64,000 bases of DNA from Afipia sp. (lineage in GTDB: Bacteria > Pseudomonadota > Alphaproteobacteria > Rhizobiales > Xanthobacteraceae). The DNA lies in assembly GCA_017308595.1 (NCBI GenBank), contig JAFKER010000012.1, forward strand, positions 160,001 to 224,000, in the 5' to 3' direction. Both the position numbers and the translations under genes were made by a program. Positions 1 to 9,498 of this stretch are shown here, in pieces. The notes beneath the pieces are model-generated. The model was not told where the DNA came from and did not search any database. It saw nothing but the letters and a program-made list of their open reading frames with translations. Each line of letters begins with the position of its first letter. Position 1 is the stretch's first letter.

Positions 1-87
1 TATTGGCCTGACGCTACGATCGCTGGTATGCGGCAAAACCCTCGGCTAGGCTTCGCCACCAACAAGAATAACTGCCGGGGAAATGCC

Positions 88-1416
88 ATGACCATCCGCA
101 CATACGGTCCACAATACGCCTTTGCCGTGCTTACGCTTGCAGGCATGGGCACGCTGTCCGCAACGGCGCTGAATGCGCAAACCGCCCAGCCCCTTCCGAC
201 AGCAGCGCAGACCGATCCGAAGACCCTTGGCCTGATGCAGGGCTTTCCCCCGCCGCCGGACAAGACCATCCGCTTTATCGACGGGACGTCGTCACGCTTT
301 CCAAACACGCGCTGGTCGTTCAGTCATTTCCGCGAGCTGGTGCCGACCTCAACCGTCTCTCGTGGTGAAGGACCGATCGTGCCGCTGCCGCGCGCCGAAC
401 GCGACCTGGGAAATGTCGCGATCACGACACTCGATGGCAAGGCGATCACGCTTAATGATGCGCTTCAACTGACTTACACCGATGGCATCGTCGTGCTGCA
501 CAAGGGCAAGGTCATCTATGAGAAGTATTTCGGCGAAGGCAGCCCGCAGCAGCCGCATATCGCCTTCTCGGTGACGAAATCGTTCGTCGGCACGCTGGCG
601 GCGGTGCTCGCCGCCAACGGCAAGCTCGATACAGCGGCTCCCGTGACGAAATATGTCCCTGAATTGAAAGACGGCGCCTATGGGGACGCGACCGTGCGTC
701 AGGTCATGGACATGACCATCGGCGTGAAATACTCGGAGAATTATTCCGATCCGAAGGCTGAAGTGTTCGACTATGCCCGCGCTGGCGGCATGATGCCGCT
801 GCCGCCGGGATATGACGGTCCGCGCAGCTTCTACGACTTCCTCATCAAGCTGCAGAAGGAAGGCGCACACGGCGACGCTTTCGCCTACAAGACGTCGAAT
901 GCCGAAGTGCTGGCGTGGATCGTCAAGCGCGCATCGAACCAGTCGCTGGCCAAGCTGCTGTCATCGGAAATCTGGTCCAAACTCGGCGCGGAGCAGGACG
1001 GCTACTTCATGGTCGACAGCGTCGGCACTGAATCCGGCGGCGGCGGCTACAACACTGTGCTGCGCGACCTGGCGCGGTTCGGCGAGATGATGCGCAACAA
1101 GGGCAAGTACAACGGCCAACAGATCATTCCAGAAGCCGCCGTCGCCGACATCACACAGGGCGGCAAGAAGGACGACTTCGCCAAAGCCGGATACGCGCTG
1201 CTAAAGGGCTGGTCCTATCGCGACATGTGGTGGATCACCCACAATGAACATAACGCCTACACGGCGCGCGGCATTTACGGCCAGAGTATCTATGTCGATC
1301 CGACCGCCGAAATGGTCGTGGCCCGCTATGCCTCGCATCCGATGGCAGCCAATGCCGCCAACGACCCTGTTTCATTGCCGATGTACATGGCGCTGGCCAA
1401 GGAGCTGATGAAGTAG
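88..1416 (+). CDS. Exported beta-lactamase-fold serine hydrolase
   Basis: 442 aa from the ATG at 88, which begins a good Sec signal peptide (hydrophobic AFAVLTLAG core, cleavage near ALNAQ); an in-frame ATG at 28 would put 20 polar residues in front of it. The class C beta-lactamase / 6-aminohexanoate-dimer hydrolase fold is indicated by an SxxK motif (SVTK, Ser161 and Lys164) and a YKTSN motif (Tyr267) that fits the second catalytic element. In this family the serine is acylated by an ester or amide substrate. The substrate here is unknown: members include esterases, oligoamide hydrolases and DD-peptidase relatives. It is expected in the periplasm. It stands alone, with the next gene on the other strand. 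Confidence 0.85.
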   Translation: MTIRTYGPQYAFAVLTLAGMGTLSATALNAQTAQPLPTAAQTDPKTLGLMQGFPPPPDKTIRFIDGTSSRFPNTRWSFSHFRELVPTSTVSRGEGPIVPLPRAERDLGNVAITTLDGKAITLNDALQLTYTDGIVVLHKGKVIYEKYFGEGSPQQPHIAFSVTKSFVGTLAAVLAANGKLDTAAPVTKYVPELKDGAYGDATVRQVMDMTIGVKYSENYSDPKAEVFDYARAGGMMPLPPGYDGPRSFYDFLIKLQKEGAHGDAFAYKTSNAEVLAWIVKRASNQSLAKLLSSEIWSKLGAEQDGYFMVDSVGTESGGGGYNTVLRDLARFGEMMRNKGKYNGQQIIPEAAVADITQGGKKDDFAKAGYALLKGWSYRDMWWITHNEHNAYTARGIYGQSIYVDPTAEMVVARYASHPMAANAANDPVSLPMYMALAKELMK

Positions 1417-1470
1417 GCGCCGTCTCGCGATCACGGGAGGCACTGAGCTCACACCTCGGTCACACAGCGT

Positions 1471-1492
1471 CGTCCCGGCGAAAGCCGGGACG
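1471..1492. repeat. Short palindromic hairpin repeat
   Basis: A perfect 9-bp inverted repeat (CGTCCCGGC / GCCGGGACG) encloses a GAAA tetraloop between two convergent genes. It has no T-run. The form resembles the dispersed intergenic palindromes common in Bradyrhizobiaceae, and it may also stop transcription from either side. Confidence 0.55.
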
Positions 1493-1506
1493 ATCCGAAA
1501 AGTCTC

Positions 1507-1710
1507 CTACGCCACGTCCTGCTTCGGCATTGCCAACAGGCCGTGCGCTTCGACCATATCCAGCACCTGCCGCAGCTCTTCTTCCAAGTACTCGTTGGCG
1601 ATGATCAGGGCTTTCAGCGCGCCGCGCAGATCGCCGCCGCAGGTTGCAATCGCGCTATCCACGGCGCGTTCGTAACGATCAATGTCGGTCTGTGTAGCCG
1701 GTATGAACAT
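1507..1710 (-). CDS. Small conserved-type hypothetical protein
   Basis: 67 aa starting MFIPATQTDI, preceded by GGAAAG about 9 bases upstream of the ATG at 1710. The frame stays open further upstream to 2151, but that extension is Arg-rich, crosses a palindromic repeat and looks non-coding, so the short form is preferred. The protein is acidic and helical (GALKALIIANEYLEEELRQ) with no signal peptide or membrane segment. Function not recognised. It is flanked on both sides by palindromic repeats. Confidence 0.6.
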   Translation of the reverse strand: MFIPATQTDIDRYERAVDSAIATCGGDLRGALKALIIANEYLEEELRQVLDMVEAHGLLAMPKQDVA

Positions 1711-1860
1711 GATGGCTTCTTTCCGATGCTGACGACGACCCACCAACCCGCGTCGACGGGATAGCGAGTCGCAGTAAAATGCATTGTTCTCTATTTGTTC
1801 TTTTGTTGTTTTAACTGTCAAGAGCCCCTTCGGGTTACCCACGATTGCGAACTCCTCACG

Positions 1861-1902
1861 TGTCATTCCGAGTCCCGCCGCAGGCGTAGGGCTGGAATCC
1901 AG
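1861..1902. repeat. REP-like palindrome in a 370-bp non-coding gap
   Basis: The gap 1711-2080 holds no convincing gene. Within it, ATTCCGAGTCCC (1865-1876) can fold with GGGCTGGAAT (1889-1898). The CATTCC...GGAATCC ends resemble the element found inside the Ni/Co exporter gene near 10.6 kb, so the two may belong to one dispersed family. Confidence 0.4.
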
Positions 1903-2080
1903 AAGGTCAGAATTGTCATACTTGGCTCTGCCGCGCGTTTGCACGGGATGAAGACGAAGGCGATGAAAGCCCGCAACACGAAAGCTCACCTCGCGCAACG
2001 CACGGGAACGATCACGCGTGACTTCATTGGCGCGAATAGGACAGGTTCCACACGCGCACGCTGTATGAAAATCGAGGCTG

Positions 2081-3574
2081 TTACGCGACGCGCGAAGAAA
2101 GCTCGCGCGACGCCTCAACCAGACGATTGCGCCCGCGCGATTTGGCTTCATACAGCGCCTTGTCCGCTGCTTCGATCAGGTCCGCAGGCTGCCACGATGC
2201 ATCCGGCACCAGGCTTGCGATACCCACGCTCACGGTCGTCGCCCACCGGTCGGCAGAGAGCATTTCCACATTCGCGCGGATGCTTTCCCCGACCGCCACC
2301 GCCGCCTCCATCGACTGGCCCGACAGCAACACGGCAAATTCCTCGCCGCCGTAACGCGCGGCGCAATCGCCGGGACGTTGTGCGGCCTCCGCGATGCGGC
2401 CCGCGATCCGCACCAGCACTTCGTCGCCGGCCTGATGCCCAAACATGTCGTTGTAGGTCTTGAAGTGATCGGCGTCGATCATCAGCAACGTCAGCGGCTC
2501 CTGCCGTTGCAGCGCGTGCTGCCACTGCTGGGCGATGATCTGATCGAACTTGCGGCGGTTGCGCAGACCGGTCAACGCATCGGTCGTCGCCAGTTCCTCG
2601 AGCTTGCGTTCGGCGCGCTCGCGCCGTCTGATTTCGCGCGCGAGCAGGATCGCCGCGCCGGCAACAAAGAAGATCAGCGGCAGCATAATTCCGCCCACGC
2701 GAAATGCCTGTCTGCGCCAGAGCGCGAAGATATCGTTCCAGGATTTTCCGACGACCACCACCAGCGGATGGCTGTTGTCACGCCAGATGAAAAGCCGTTC
2801 CACGGCATCGAATGGCCCTTTGCCCGAAAAGGATCCGCTATGTTCGGCAAACATCCGCTTGACGCCGGGCTTGCTGCTCAAATTTGTGCCGATGAGTTGC
2901 ACATCGAACGGCCGCCGCATCACCACAACACCATCCTGACGGATAACGGTGATGATATCGTCCGGTGCAAGCATGAGGCGTCCCAGCAGGTCGTGGAAAT
3001 AGCTGGCACGAAGCGAGCCGACGACAACGCCCTGAAATGAGCCATCCTTCCCCGTGATCCTGCGACTCAGAACCATGGAATAGGCACCCTTGTGCATGCC
3101 CGGAAGACCGATCAACAAACCCGCATCGGGATTGTCGCGGTGAACCTTGAAATAATCTTCATTGGCGCGGTTTTCCGGCTTTGGGTTCAGCGTTTCAGAA
3201 TCGTGAGTCAGACGCCCGGCTGCGTCAAATACCTGAATTCCGCCGAAGTGTTTCGCGGTGGCTGCGTGGTCGAACAGAACGAGATTGAGAATCCGCTTAC
3301 TGACGCCGGCCAGATCTGGCTCGGTGATGTGGCTAACGACATTTCTCAACGACAGATCGTACAACTCGATATTGCGGCTGATGTCGGAATCGATACTCGT
3401 GGCGAGGTTTTCCATGGTCTGGAGCGCCAGTGCCTGTTCGCCGCGCCGCATATCCAGCATCACGCTGCCACAAACCGCGGAAAATCCCGCAATTGCAACA
3501 AGTGAACACCATATCAGCATCCTTGCCGATATTGGCCGCTGGCTTGTCTGACGATTGGCAGCTCGGAAATTCAT
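2081..3574 (-). CDS. Membrane diguanylate cyclase (periplasmic sensor + GGDEF)
   Basis: 497 aa. A first membrane segment at about residues 19-40 is followed by a roughly 250-residue extracytoplasmic region of PDC/Cache character, a second membrane segment at about 293-312, a short helical linker and a GGDEF domain. The active-site signature is GGEEF (409-413), an active variant. An RPGD motif (400-403) lies exactly five residues before it, the position of the inhibitory c-di-GMP I-site, so product feedback is expected. It should make c-di-GMP from GTP in response to a periplasmic ligand that cannot be named from sequence. It lies 144 bp downstream of, and on the same strand as, the outer-membrane protein gene. 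Confidence 0.9.
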   Translation of the reverse strand: MNFRAANRQTSQRPISARMLIWCSLVAIAGFSAVCGSVMLDMRRGEQALALQTMENLATSIDSDISRNIELYDLSLRNVVSHITEPDLAGVSKRILNLVLFDHAATAKHFGGIQVFDAAGRLTHDSETLNPKPENRANEDYFKVHRDNPDAGLLIGLPGMHKGAYSMVLSRRITGKDGSFQGVVVGSLRASYFHDLLGRLMLAPDDIITVIRQDGVVVMRRPFDVQLIGTNLSSKPGVKRMFAEHSGSFSGKGPFDAVERLFIWRDNSHPLVVVVGKSWNDIFALWRRQAFRVGGIMLPLIFFVAGAAILLAREIRRRERAERKLEELATTDALTGLRNRRKFDQIIAQQWQHALQRQEPLTLLMIDADHFKTYNDMFGHQAGDEVLVRIAGRIAEAAQRPGDCAARYGGEEFAVLLSGQSMEAAVAVGESIRANVEMLSADRWATTVSVGIASLVPDASWQPADLIEAADKALYEAKSRGRNRLVEASRELSSRVA

Positions 3575-3718
3575 CGCACTCTTGTCTCCAAGAGTGCCTA
3601 GATGGATCGCAAATCGTTGCAGCGCCCTTTAAATGATCGGCCTCATATTGTTCGGAGTTAACAAAATGTTTCCGGGACCGGATATATTTGGCCGGAAATT
3701 TTCCGAGGACGGGAAAGC

Positions 3719-5380
3719 CTATCGCTGCACGCGGATGCCGAGCATCACAATTGTCGCAGCGGAGCTCGCGCCGTTGACCGAACTGTCCAGCCAGTCATGG
3801 CGCACCTGAGCTTTCAACTGGAACGTGCGCGACAGCTTGTAGACCAGATCGCCCTCCACGAAATAACGCCGGTCGAAGCGGGTGCCGTCATAGTCCGATG
3901 TACCGGTGCCGACCTTCGCCGTGCCGATCAGCCAACGGCGGAAGGCATGATCGACCTGCAGCGAATAGTCTCGGGAGATCACACCTGACACGCCGGGCAG
4001 TGTGGTCTCGTCGATGGATGAGGTCGCAGCCAGCGTCACGGTGGTCAGGCCCGACGCAGTCCAGATCAGCGAGGCGCTGGTCAGGAGACCCTTCATGTCG
4101 GTGAGGCGCGAGTCCTGATAGGTCCGCATCGAATAGCCGATAGCCGCCTCGCCCGTCAGCAAACGCGAGAATTCGAACGTGGTGCCGGCCTTCACATAGC
4201 CGCCGTTGGAATCGCGCTGATAACCGAAACGATCGGCCTTGACGTCATGCAGACGGGTGTCGCCCTGCGCTTCGCCGAAGGGTTTGAGGCCAGGCATCAG
4301 GTCATAGCTGACGCGCGCGAGCCCGCCGAACTGGTTGAAGTTGCGGTCGTCATTGTTGAAAGTCGAGCCGTCGGTGAGTTTCGACTCCTGATAGGTCGTG
4401 CGATCGGCAAGACCTGCGACCGACACCTGCAAACGATTGAAATCGTGCTCGATCCCGGCCGTGCCGCCGACCGTGGTCGCTAAAGGATATTTCGAAAGTC
4501 CGGCCTGAATGTTCGGCGAACCGGGATTGTCCGTGAACACCCGCATTCGTAGTTCGGTGTTGATGCGGGTGTCGCGCGCCGCGTCGATGCGGCCAGCGAT
4601 CCTGCCGTTAAACGTCGGCGCATCAATGTTGGTCGGCACCGGCCCGACGGTCCCGGGCGGCACCGGAAATGTCGTGCTGTAGCCGGTGAACGAGCCCCGC
4701 AGATCGGCGATCAGCGAGTGACGTTCCCAGTCGGACGCAACGAGAAGCTCGGGGGCGACGGTGTAAAACGCAGATCCCTTCGGCGAAGTCATGCGGCCCG
4801 GGTTGCTGTTGTAGCCGCCCCAGAGTTCCACCGCAGCCTTGGTCAGGAATGTGCCGGTATGGAAGCCGACATTCGCGAACGGATCATCGTCGGGCTTCAG
4901 GCGGCGGCGCGGCGGCTGGCCGGGAAATGTCCCCGCGACCGATGCCGACACCGGCGCGGCGACTTTAGCCCTGGGCGGAGCAGGCGGCGGATTGCCGGGA
5001 CCGACGACCTTCGGCTTCGGCGCGCCGGGATACAGCTTCGGCTTCTTGCGCGTGCGATTGAGCGAATCGAAGCCGCTGTCCGACGCGCCGGATGCTGGCG
5101 AAGTACCGTAAGTTGGGGTGACGCCGATCCGGGACGGCGCTGGCGCATTGCGCCGCAAACCATCGTCATCGGTCGTCGCCTGTGCCGTCCGGCGCAGAAG
5201 CGACTGATCGCGCGGCGCAAAGCCGCCCTGTGCCGGGTTCAGCATGTCGGGTGTGAGCGTCTGCGCGGAAACGGCCACCGGCTGGCACAGTATCAGCAAC
5301 GCGCACGCCGGCAGCGCGCGCCATCCAGACGCACGCCGACGATGGTCCAAAACCCGGACAGGCTGCTGCGAGCCGTACAC
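3719..5380 (-). CDS. Outer-membrane beta-barrel protein
   Basis: 553 aa, start GTG at 5380 followed by a signal peptide ending near VAVSAQ. After a long Pro/Ala/Lys-rich unordered region (about 50-170), the rest has alternating hydrophobic strands with many Tyr/Phe/Arg and ends in VMLGIRVQR, as in an outer-membrane barrel. It resembles the BBP2-type barrel proteins often found with exopolysaccharide genes; that assignment is from general character, not a search. The upstream region carries a TTAACC-type box (5512-5528). It shares a divergent intergenic region with kdsD. Export or adhesion of surface polysaccharide is possible but not shown. Confidence 0.7.
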   Translation of the reverse strand: MYGSQQPVRVLDHRRRASGWRALPACALLILCQPVAVSAQTLTPDMLNPAQGGFAPRDQSLLRRTAQATTDDDGLRRNAPAPSRIGVTPTYGTSPASGASDSGFDSLNRTRKKPKLYPGAPKPKVVGPGNPPPAPPRAKVAAPVSASVAGTFPGQPPRRRLKPDDDPFANVGFHTGTFLTKAAVELWGGYNSNPGRMTSPKGSAFYTVAPELLVASDWERHSLIADLRGSFTGYSTTFPVPPGTVGPVPTNIDAPTFNGRIAGRIDAARDTRINTELRMRVFTDNPGSPNIQAGLSKYPLATTVGGTAGIEHDFNRLQVSVAGLADRTTYQESKLTDGSTFNNDDRNFNQFGGLARVSYDLMPGLKPFGEAQGDTRLHDVKADRFGYQRDSNGGYVKAGTTFEFSRLLTGEAAIGYSMRTYQDSRLTDMKGLLTSASLIWTASGLTTVTLAATSSIDETTLPGVSGVISRDYSLQVDHAFRRWLIGTAKVGTGTSDYDGTRFDRRYFVEGDLVYKLSRTFQLKAQVRHDWLDSSVNGASSAATIVMLGIRVQR

Positions 5381-5511
5381 GTTTCACTCATTTCCCAGCT
5401 CCGATAGATGTCTGGAGCCGCGCCGAAAACCGAACAAATTCAGACAATTGCGACGGACATGCCGCCGCGCGGCGCGGGTCAAAACGCCGTTAACAGAGTT
5501 AAAACAATTAT

Positions 5512-5528
5512 GGTTAACGGAGGGTTAG
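5512..5528 (-). promoter_or_regulatory. CtrA-like box (one mismatch)
   Basis: On the minus strand the sequence reads CTAA-N7-TTAACC, against the CtrA consensus TTAA-N7-TTAAC. It lies about 130 bp upstream of the outer-membrane barrel gene, and further TTAAC half-sites sit at 5489-5502. Confidence 0.4.
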
Positions 5529-5625
5529 GCGGCCCGAGCGCGTCGCATCGGCGGCTTCCATGTGATAGGAAATTTCCTAGATAGGCGCGGTATGGCGCGC
5601 CCCTTCCCGTTCAATTGGAACTGAC

Positions 5626-6639
5626 ATGGCCTCTTCAACATCGCGGACAGCGACCCCTTCCGCGACCCGCGACGCATCTGCGGCGGTCGAATCCGCGCTC
5701 CGCACCCTCGACGCGGAAGCCAGCGGCATCACCGCGCTGGTGAACGCGCTGCAATCGGACCTCGGCAGCGCATTCGATGCGGCGGTCGAACTCGTGCGCA
5801 ACGCCAAGGGACGCCTCATCGTCACCGGTCTCGGCAAGTCCGGCCACATCGGCAAGAAGATGGCAGCGTCCTTTGCCTCCACTGGAACGCCGTCGTTCTT
5901 CGTTCATGCTGCCGAAGCCAGCCATGGCGATCTCGGCATGATCACCACCGACGATGTGATCCTTGCGCTCTCGTGGTCCGGCGAAACGGCTGAACTCAAG
6001 AACCTCATCAACTATTCGCGCCGCTTCCGCATCGGCCTGATCGCCATGACCTCGGAAGCGAATTCCACCCTCGGTGCCGCCGCCGATATAGTGCTGACGT
6101 TACCGAAGGCGCGCGAGGCCTGTCCGCACAATCTCGCCCCGACCACCTCGTCGGTGATGCAGCTCGCGCTCGGCGATGCGCTGATGGTCGCATTGCTGGA
6201 AAGCCGGGGCTTCACCGCGCTCGACTTCGGCGCACTGCATCCATCGGGTAAACTGGGCGCAATGCTGAAATTCGTCCGCGACCTGATGCATAAGGATACC
6301 GAGCTGCCGATCAAGCCGCTCGGCACCAAGATGTCAGACGCACTGGTCGAGATGACCTCGAAGGGTTTTGGCTGCGTCGGTATTGTCGATGCGCGGGGCG
6401 AGATTGCCGGTATCGTCACCGACGGCGACCTCCGCCGTCACATGCGGCCAGACCTGATGGCCGCGTGTGTCGATGACGTGATGACGAAGAATCCGAAGAC
6501 CATCGGCCCGGATTTGCTCGCAAGCGAAGCGCTGGAAATCCTCAACGCATCGAAGATCACGGCGTTGCTCGTCACTGAGGGCAAGAAGCCGATTGGCATC
6601 GTTCACCTGCACGACATCTTGCGCGCAGGGGTGGCATAA
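5626..6639 (+). CDS. kdsD: Arabinose-5-phosphate isomerase (KpsF/KdsD family)
   Basis: 337 aa, close to the usual length of about 325-330. An N-terminal SIS sugar-isomerase domain (about 45-190) contains the GLGKSGHIGKK and HGDLGM motifs typical of the family. Two CBS domains follow (about 220-335). The enzyme converts ribulose-5-phosphate to arabinose-5-phosphate, the first step toward Kdo for the lipopolysaccharide core, in the cytoplasm. It is transcribed divergently from the outer-membrane barrel gene. The first 25 residues are a Ser/Thr/Ala-rich extension. Confidence 0.95.
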   Translation: MASSTSRTATPSATRDASAAVESALRTLDAEASGITALVNALQSDLGSAFDAAVELVRNAKGRLIVTGLGKSGHIGKKMAASFASTGTPSFFVHAAEASHGDLGMITTDDVILALSWSGETAELKNLINYSRRFRIGLIAMTSEANSTLGAAADIVLTLPKAREACPHNLAPTTSSVMQLALGDALMVALLESRGFTALDFGALHPSGKLGAMLKFVRDLMHKDTELPIKPLGTKMSDALVEMTSKGFGCVGIVDARGEIAGIVTDGDLRRHMRPDLMAACVDDVMTKNPKTIGPDLLASEALEILNASKITALLVTEGKKPIGIVHLHDILRAGVA

Positions 6640-6648
6640 CGGCGCGGC

Positions 6649-6838
6649 TTACGGCTTCGGAAAACGCGCCGCACTCGGCTCAAGCGGCGGGTCCAGTCCG
6701 TTGGCGCCGGTAGAAGCCGCAAAGCTGGATAATCTCCAGAATCTTCTCGTCGCTGTAATGCGCCTTGAGATTGTCGAACTTGTTTCCGCGCCATGTGGCG
6801 CGGAGAGCTTCAAACGCAAAGTGAACGAACGCAAGGAA
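6649..6838 (-). pseudogene. Frameshifted C-terminal remnant of a carboxymuconolactone decarboxylase-family gene
   Basis: Directly after the nfeD stop, the same frame reads on through FEALRATWRGNKFDNLKAHY and SDEKILEIIQLCGFYRR until a TGA. A second minus-strand frame then continues with NGLDPPLEPSAARFPKP to TAA at 6649. Together these match the end of CMD/AhpD-type proteins (a helix followed by LCGFYxT and a GLxLPxEPxAARFP tail), broken by one frameshift. The N-terminal half and any start codon are missing. This is a family-pattern match by eye. Confidence 0.65.
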
Positions 6839-7282
6839 CTAGGTCACATCCACCCGCAGGCTCGCGCCATCCGCGCTGACGATTTTCACGTGACTGCCCG
6901 ACGGCGCATCCGGGCCCGTGACACGCCAGACCGTATCGTCGATCCGCACCGTGCCGATACCATCGACAATCGGCTTCTCAAGCGTGAACACGCGCCCGAC
7001 CAGACCTTCTGCGCGCTTGTTGAGGAATGGTTTGTCGGTCGGCCTGGCGTTCCTGCCGGAATAATAGCGCCACAACGGCACCATCGCGATCGACAGCGCC
7101 GCGAACGCTATCACCTGCGCCTGCCATGACCATGTGACGGCGAATGACAGCACACCTACGATCAGCGCCGCGAGCCCGAGCCACAGCATGAACACGCCGG
7201 GAGCGAAGGTCTCGATGGCCATCAGCACAACACTGAGGATCAGCCAGTTCCAGGTCCCGAGCTTAGACAGAAGATCCATCAT
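6839..7282 (-). CDS. NfeD-family membrane protein
   Basis: 147 aa. Two or three membrane segments fill roughly the first 70 residues (LILSVVLMAIETFAPGVFML, then the stretch to about 68). They are followed by a soluble OB-fold domain (VGRVFTLEKPIVDGIGTVRI, DTVWRV) typical of short NfeD proteins. These partner with SPFH/stomatin proteins in the membrane, and the gene lies 19 bp downstream of one, so a two-gene operon and a complex are likely. The role is probably in membrane microdomain organisation or protein quality control. Its stop codon is followed in frame by the pseudogene remnant. Confidence 0.88.
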   Translation of the reverse strand: MMDLLSKLGTWNWLILSVVLMAIETFAPGVFMLWLGLAALIVGVLSFAVTWSWQAQVIAFAALSIAMVPLWRYYSGRNARPTDKPFLNKRAEGLVGRVFTLEKPIVDGIGTVRIDDTVWRVTGPDAPSGSHVKIVSADGASLRVDVT

Positions 7283-7301
7283 CCGATGCGTGCCTTTCCC
7301 G

Positions 7302-8270
7302 TCAGGACTTGGTGTTCGGCACCGTCGGCGGACGCCGCGGCGCGGACGCCGATCCCCCGTCCCCGAACGTCGCCTTGGCGATCTCGGCGATGCCGCCGAG
7401 TGAGGATAAAACGCCGGTGGCCTCGATCGGCAGCATGATGATCTTCTGGTTCGGTGAATCCGCGATCTGTCCGAATGCCTTGATGTATTTATCCGCGATG
7501 AAGTAGTTCAGCGAAGCGACATCGCCGCTGGCAATCGCGTTGCTGACCATTTCGGTGGCACGAGCCTCTGCTTCGGCCGCGCGTTCGCGCGCCTCGGCGT
7601 CACGGAACGCAGCTTCGCGGCGGCCTTCGGCCTGAAGAATCTGCGATTGTTTGGCACCCTCCGCACGCAGGATTTCAGACTGGCGCTGACCTTCAGCCTG
7701 CAAAATATCCGCGCGCTTGACGCGCTCGGCCTTCATCTGCCGGCCCATGGCCTCAACCAGATCGTGCGGCGGCACGATGTCCTTGATCTCGATGCGGTTG
7801 ACCTTCACGCCCCACGGCGACACTGCTGCATCGACCACGCGCAGCAGCCGCTCGTTGATCTCGTCGCGATGCGACAGCACCTGATCGAGGTCCATCGAGC
7901 CCATCACTGAGCGGATGTTGGTCATGGTCAGGGTCACGATTGCCTGATTGAGATTGGCGACTTCGTAACTCGCCTTCGCTGCATCGAACACCTGATAGAA
8001 CGTGACGCCGTCCACCGTCACGGTGGCGTTGTCCTTGGTGATGACTTCCTGCTGGGGAATCTCGATCACCTGCTCCATCATGTTGACCTTGCGGCCGACG
8101 CGATCAAAATACGGGATGATGAGGTTTAGGCCCGGCCCCAGCGTGCGGGTGTATTTGCCGAACCGCTCGATCGTCCAGTCGTAGCCCTGCGACACGGTCT
8201 TGACGCCTGCGAACAGCGTGAGAATCACGAGCAGCAAAAGCGCAATCGCGAAAATATCGAAACCGGACAT
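7302..8270 (-). CDS. SPFH/stomatin-family membrane protein (QmcA-like)
   Basis: 322 aa. One N-terminal membrane anchor ([17 protein letters not shown]) precedes an SPFH/Band 7 domain at about 25-190. The family landmarks [19 protein letters not shown] and [20 protein letters not shown] are present. An Ala/Glu/Arg-rich coiled coil (about 185-250) contains repeated LQAEGxRQSEIL units. These proteins form large membrane oligomers and often regulate membrane proteases. It is the first gene of the pair with nfeD. Confidence 0.9.
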   Translation of the reverse strand: MSGFDIFAIALLLLVILTLFAGVKTVSQGYDWTIERFGKYTRTLGPGLNLIIPYFDRVGRKVNMMEQVIEIPQQEVITKDNATVTVDGVTFYQVFDAAKASYEVANLNQAIVTLTMTNIRSVMGSMDLDQVLSHRDEINERLLRVVDAAVSPWGVKVNRIEIKDIVPPHDLVEAMGRQMKAERVKRADILQAEGQRQSEILRAEGAKQSQILQAEGRREAAFRDAEARERAAEAEARATEMVSNAIASGDVASLNYFIADKYIKAFGQIADSPNQKIIMLPIEATGVLSSLGGIAEIAKATFGDGGSASAPRRPPTVPNTKS

Positions 8271-8411
8271 TGAAAACTCCCTGCGGGTGAAATCGTAGAC
8301 GCGAGGCCTGACGCCAGTTTAGCACAGGCGCGCGACAACCGCTCTTGGTCTTGAGCAATTCTTGGTCGGCGAAACGATGGATAAGGTTCAACCAGAACCC
8401 GGTTCAGGCCG

Positions 8412-9449
8412 TCAAACCCAGCCCTGCAACTCGCGCAGAACGATTTGCCGGATCATGTCCATACCCTCGTCACTGTCGTTCAGGCAGGGAATGGCCGAGA
8501 AATCCTCGCCCCCGGCATGACGGAAGATTTCGCCATTCTCCATGACGATCTCTTCAAGAGTCTCGATGCAATCGGCGGCAAAGCCCGGTGTCACGACGGC
8601 AATTCGCCGCACACCGTCCTTGGCCAACTGCTCCACAACACCGGCGGTATAAGGCTTGAGCCATTCCTGATAACCGAACCGCGACTGAAACGTCAGCATC
8701 AGCCCCTTTTCGTCGAGCCCCATGCGTGCACGAAGCGCATTCACCGTCGCAACACATTGCGCCTGATAGGGATCGCCCTTGTCAATATAGGACTGCGGCA
8801 TGCCGTGGAACGAGGCCACGATGGTTTCGGGCTTGAAGGACAAGGTCGCCAGATGGCGCTCGATCGAAACCGCGAGTGCATCAATGTAGCAGGCGTCGTC
8901 ATAGTACGGCGGCGTGAAGCGAACGGTCGGCTGCGCACGCATGTCTTTCAGCGCTGCGGCCACCTTGTCGACCACGGTGGCTGAGGTCGACGCTGAATAT
9001 TGCGGATAGAGCGGCATCACCAGAATGCGCTCGCAACCCTGCGACGTCAGTGCATCGATCCGCGACTTGAGCGACGGATTGCCGTAGCGCATGCCCCAAT
9101 CGACGATGACATGCTTCTGATCGGCGATCGACGCTGCCAGTTTCTCGGCCTGCCCGCGCGTAATCGTCTTGAGCGGCGACTCGTTCTTCTCAGTGTTCCA
9201 GATTTTCAGGTAGTCCTTGGCCTTCTTGGCCGGACGGATCTGCAGCACGATCCCGTTGAGAATGACCTGCCAGATCAAGCCTTGATTTTCGATCACACGC
9301 GGATCGGACAGGAACTCACGCAGGTACACACGCACACCCTTGGCATCAGCCGTATCGGGCGTACCGAGATTGACCAGAAGAACGCCGACACGCGAGGACG
9401 ATGCCTGCGCGGCCGGCCGGTGTGCATCGAGGGAAATGACGGCTGTCAT
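8412..9449 (-). CDS. hemH: Ferrochelatase
   Basis: 345 aa from the ATG at 9449 (MTAVISLDAH). The frame stays open upstream, but that part overlaps the exporter gene and does not look coding. Family landmarks include VGVLLVNLGTPD at the N terminus, YLREFLSDPRV, the catalytic histidine in SFHGMPQSYIDKGDPY, TFQSRFGYQEWLKPYT and a terminal ETLEEI segment. The enzyme inserts Fe2+ into protoporphyrin IX at the inner face of the membrane, the last step of protoheme synthesis. It is 49 bp downstream of, and on the same strand as, the Ni/Co exporter gene. No strong ribosome-binding site is seen. Confidence 0.95.
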   Translation of the reverse strand: MTAVISLDAHRPAAQASSSRVGVLLVNLGTPDTADAKGVRVYLREFLSDPRVIENQGLIWQVILNGIVLQIRPAKKAKDYLKIWNTEKNESPLKTITRGQAEKLAASIADQKHVIVDWGMRYGNPSLKSRIDALTSQGCERILVMPLYPQYSASTSATVVDKVAAALKDMRAQPTVRFTPPYYDDACYIDALAVSIERHLATLSFKPETIVASFHGMPQSYIDKGDPYQAQCVATVNALRARMGLDEKGLMLTFQSRFGYQEWLKPYTAGVVEQLAKDGVRRIAVVTPGFAADCIETLEEIVMENGEIFRHAGGEDFSAIPCLNDSDEGMDMIRQIVLRELQGWV

Positions 9450-9498
9450 GATCGGTGTGGCATCGCGCGTTGCAGAAAAGTTGTCAAGGCGAAGACAA

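Noticed and set aside
1711-2151. Upstream extension of the 67-aa small protein
   Set aside because: Arg-rich, crosses a palindromic repeat and has no start signal; the ATG at 1710 has a ribosome site.
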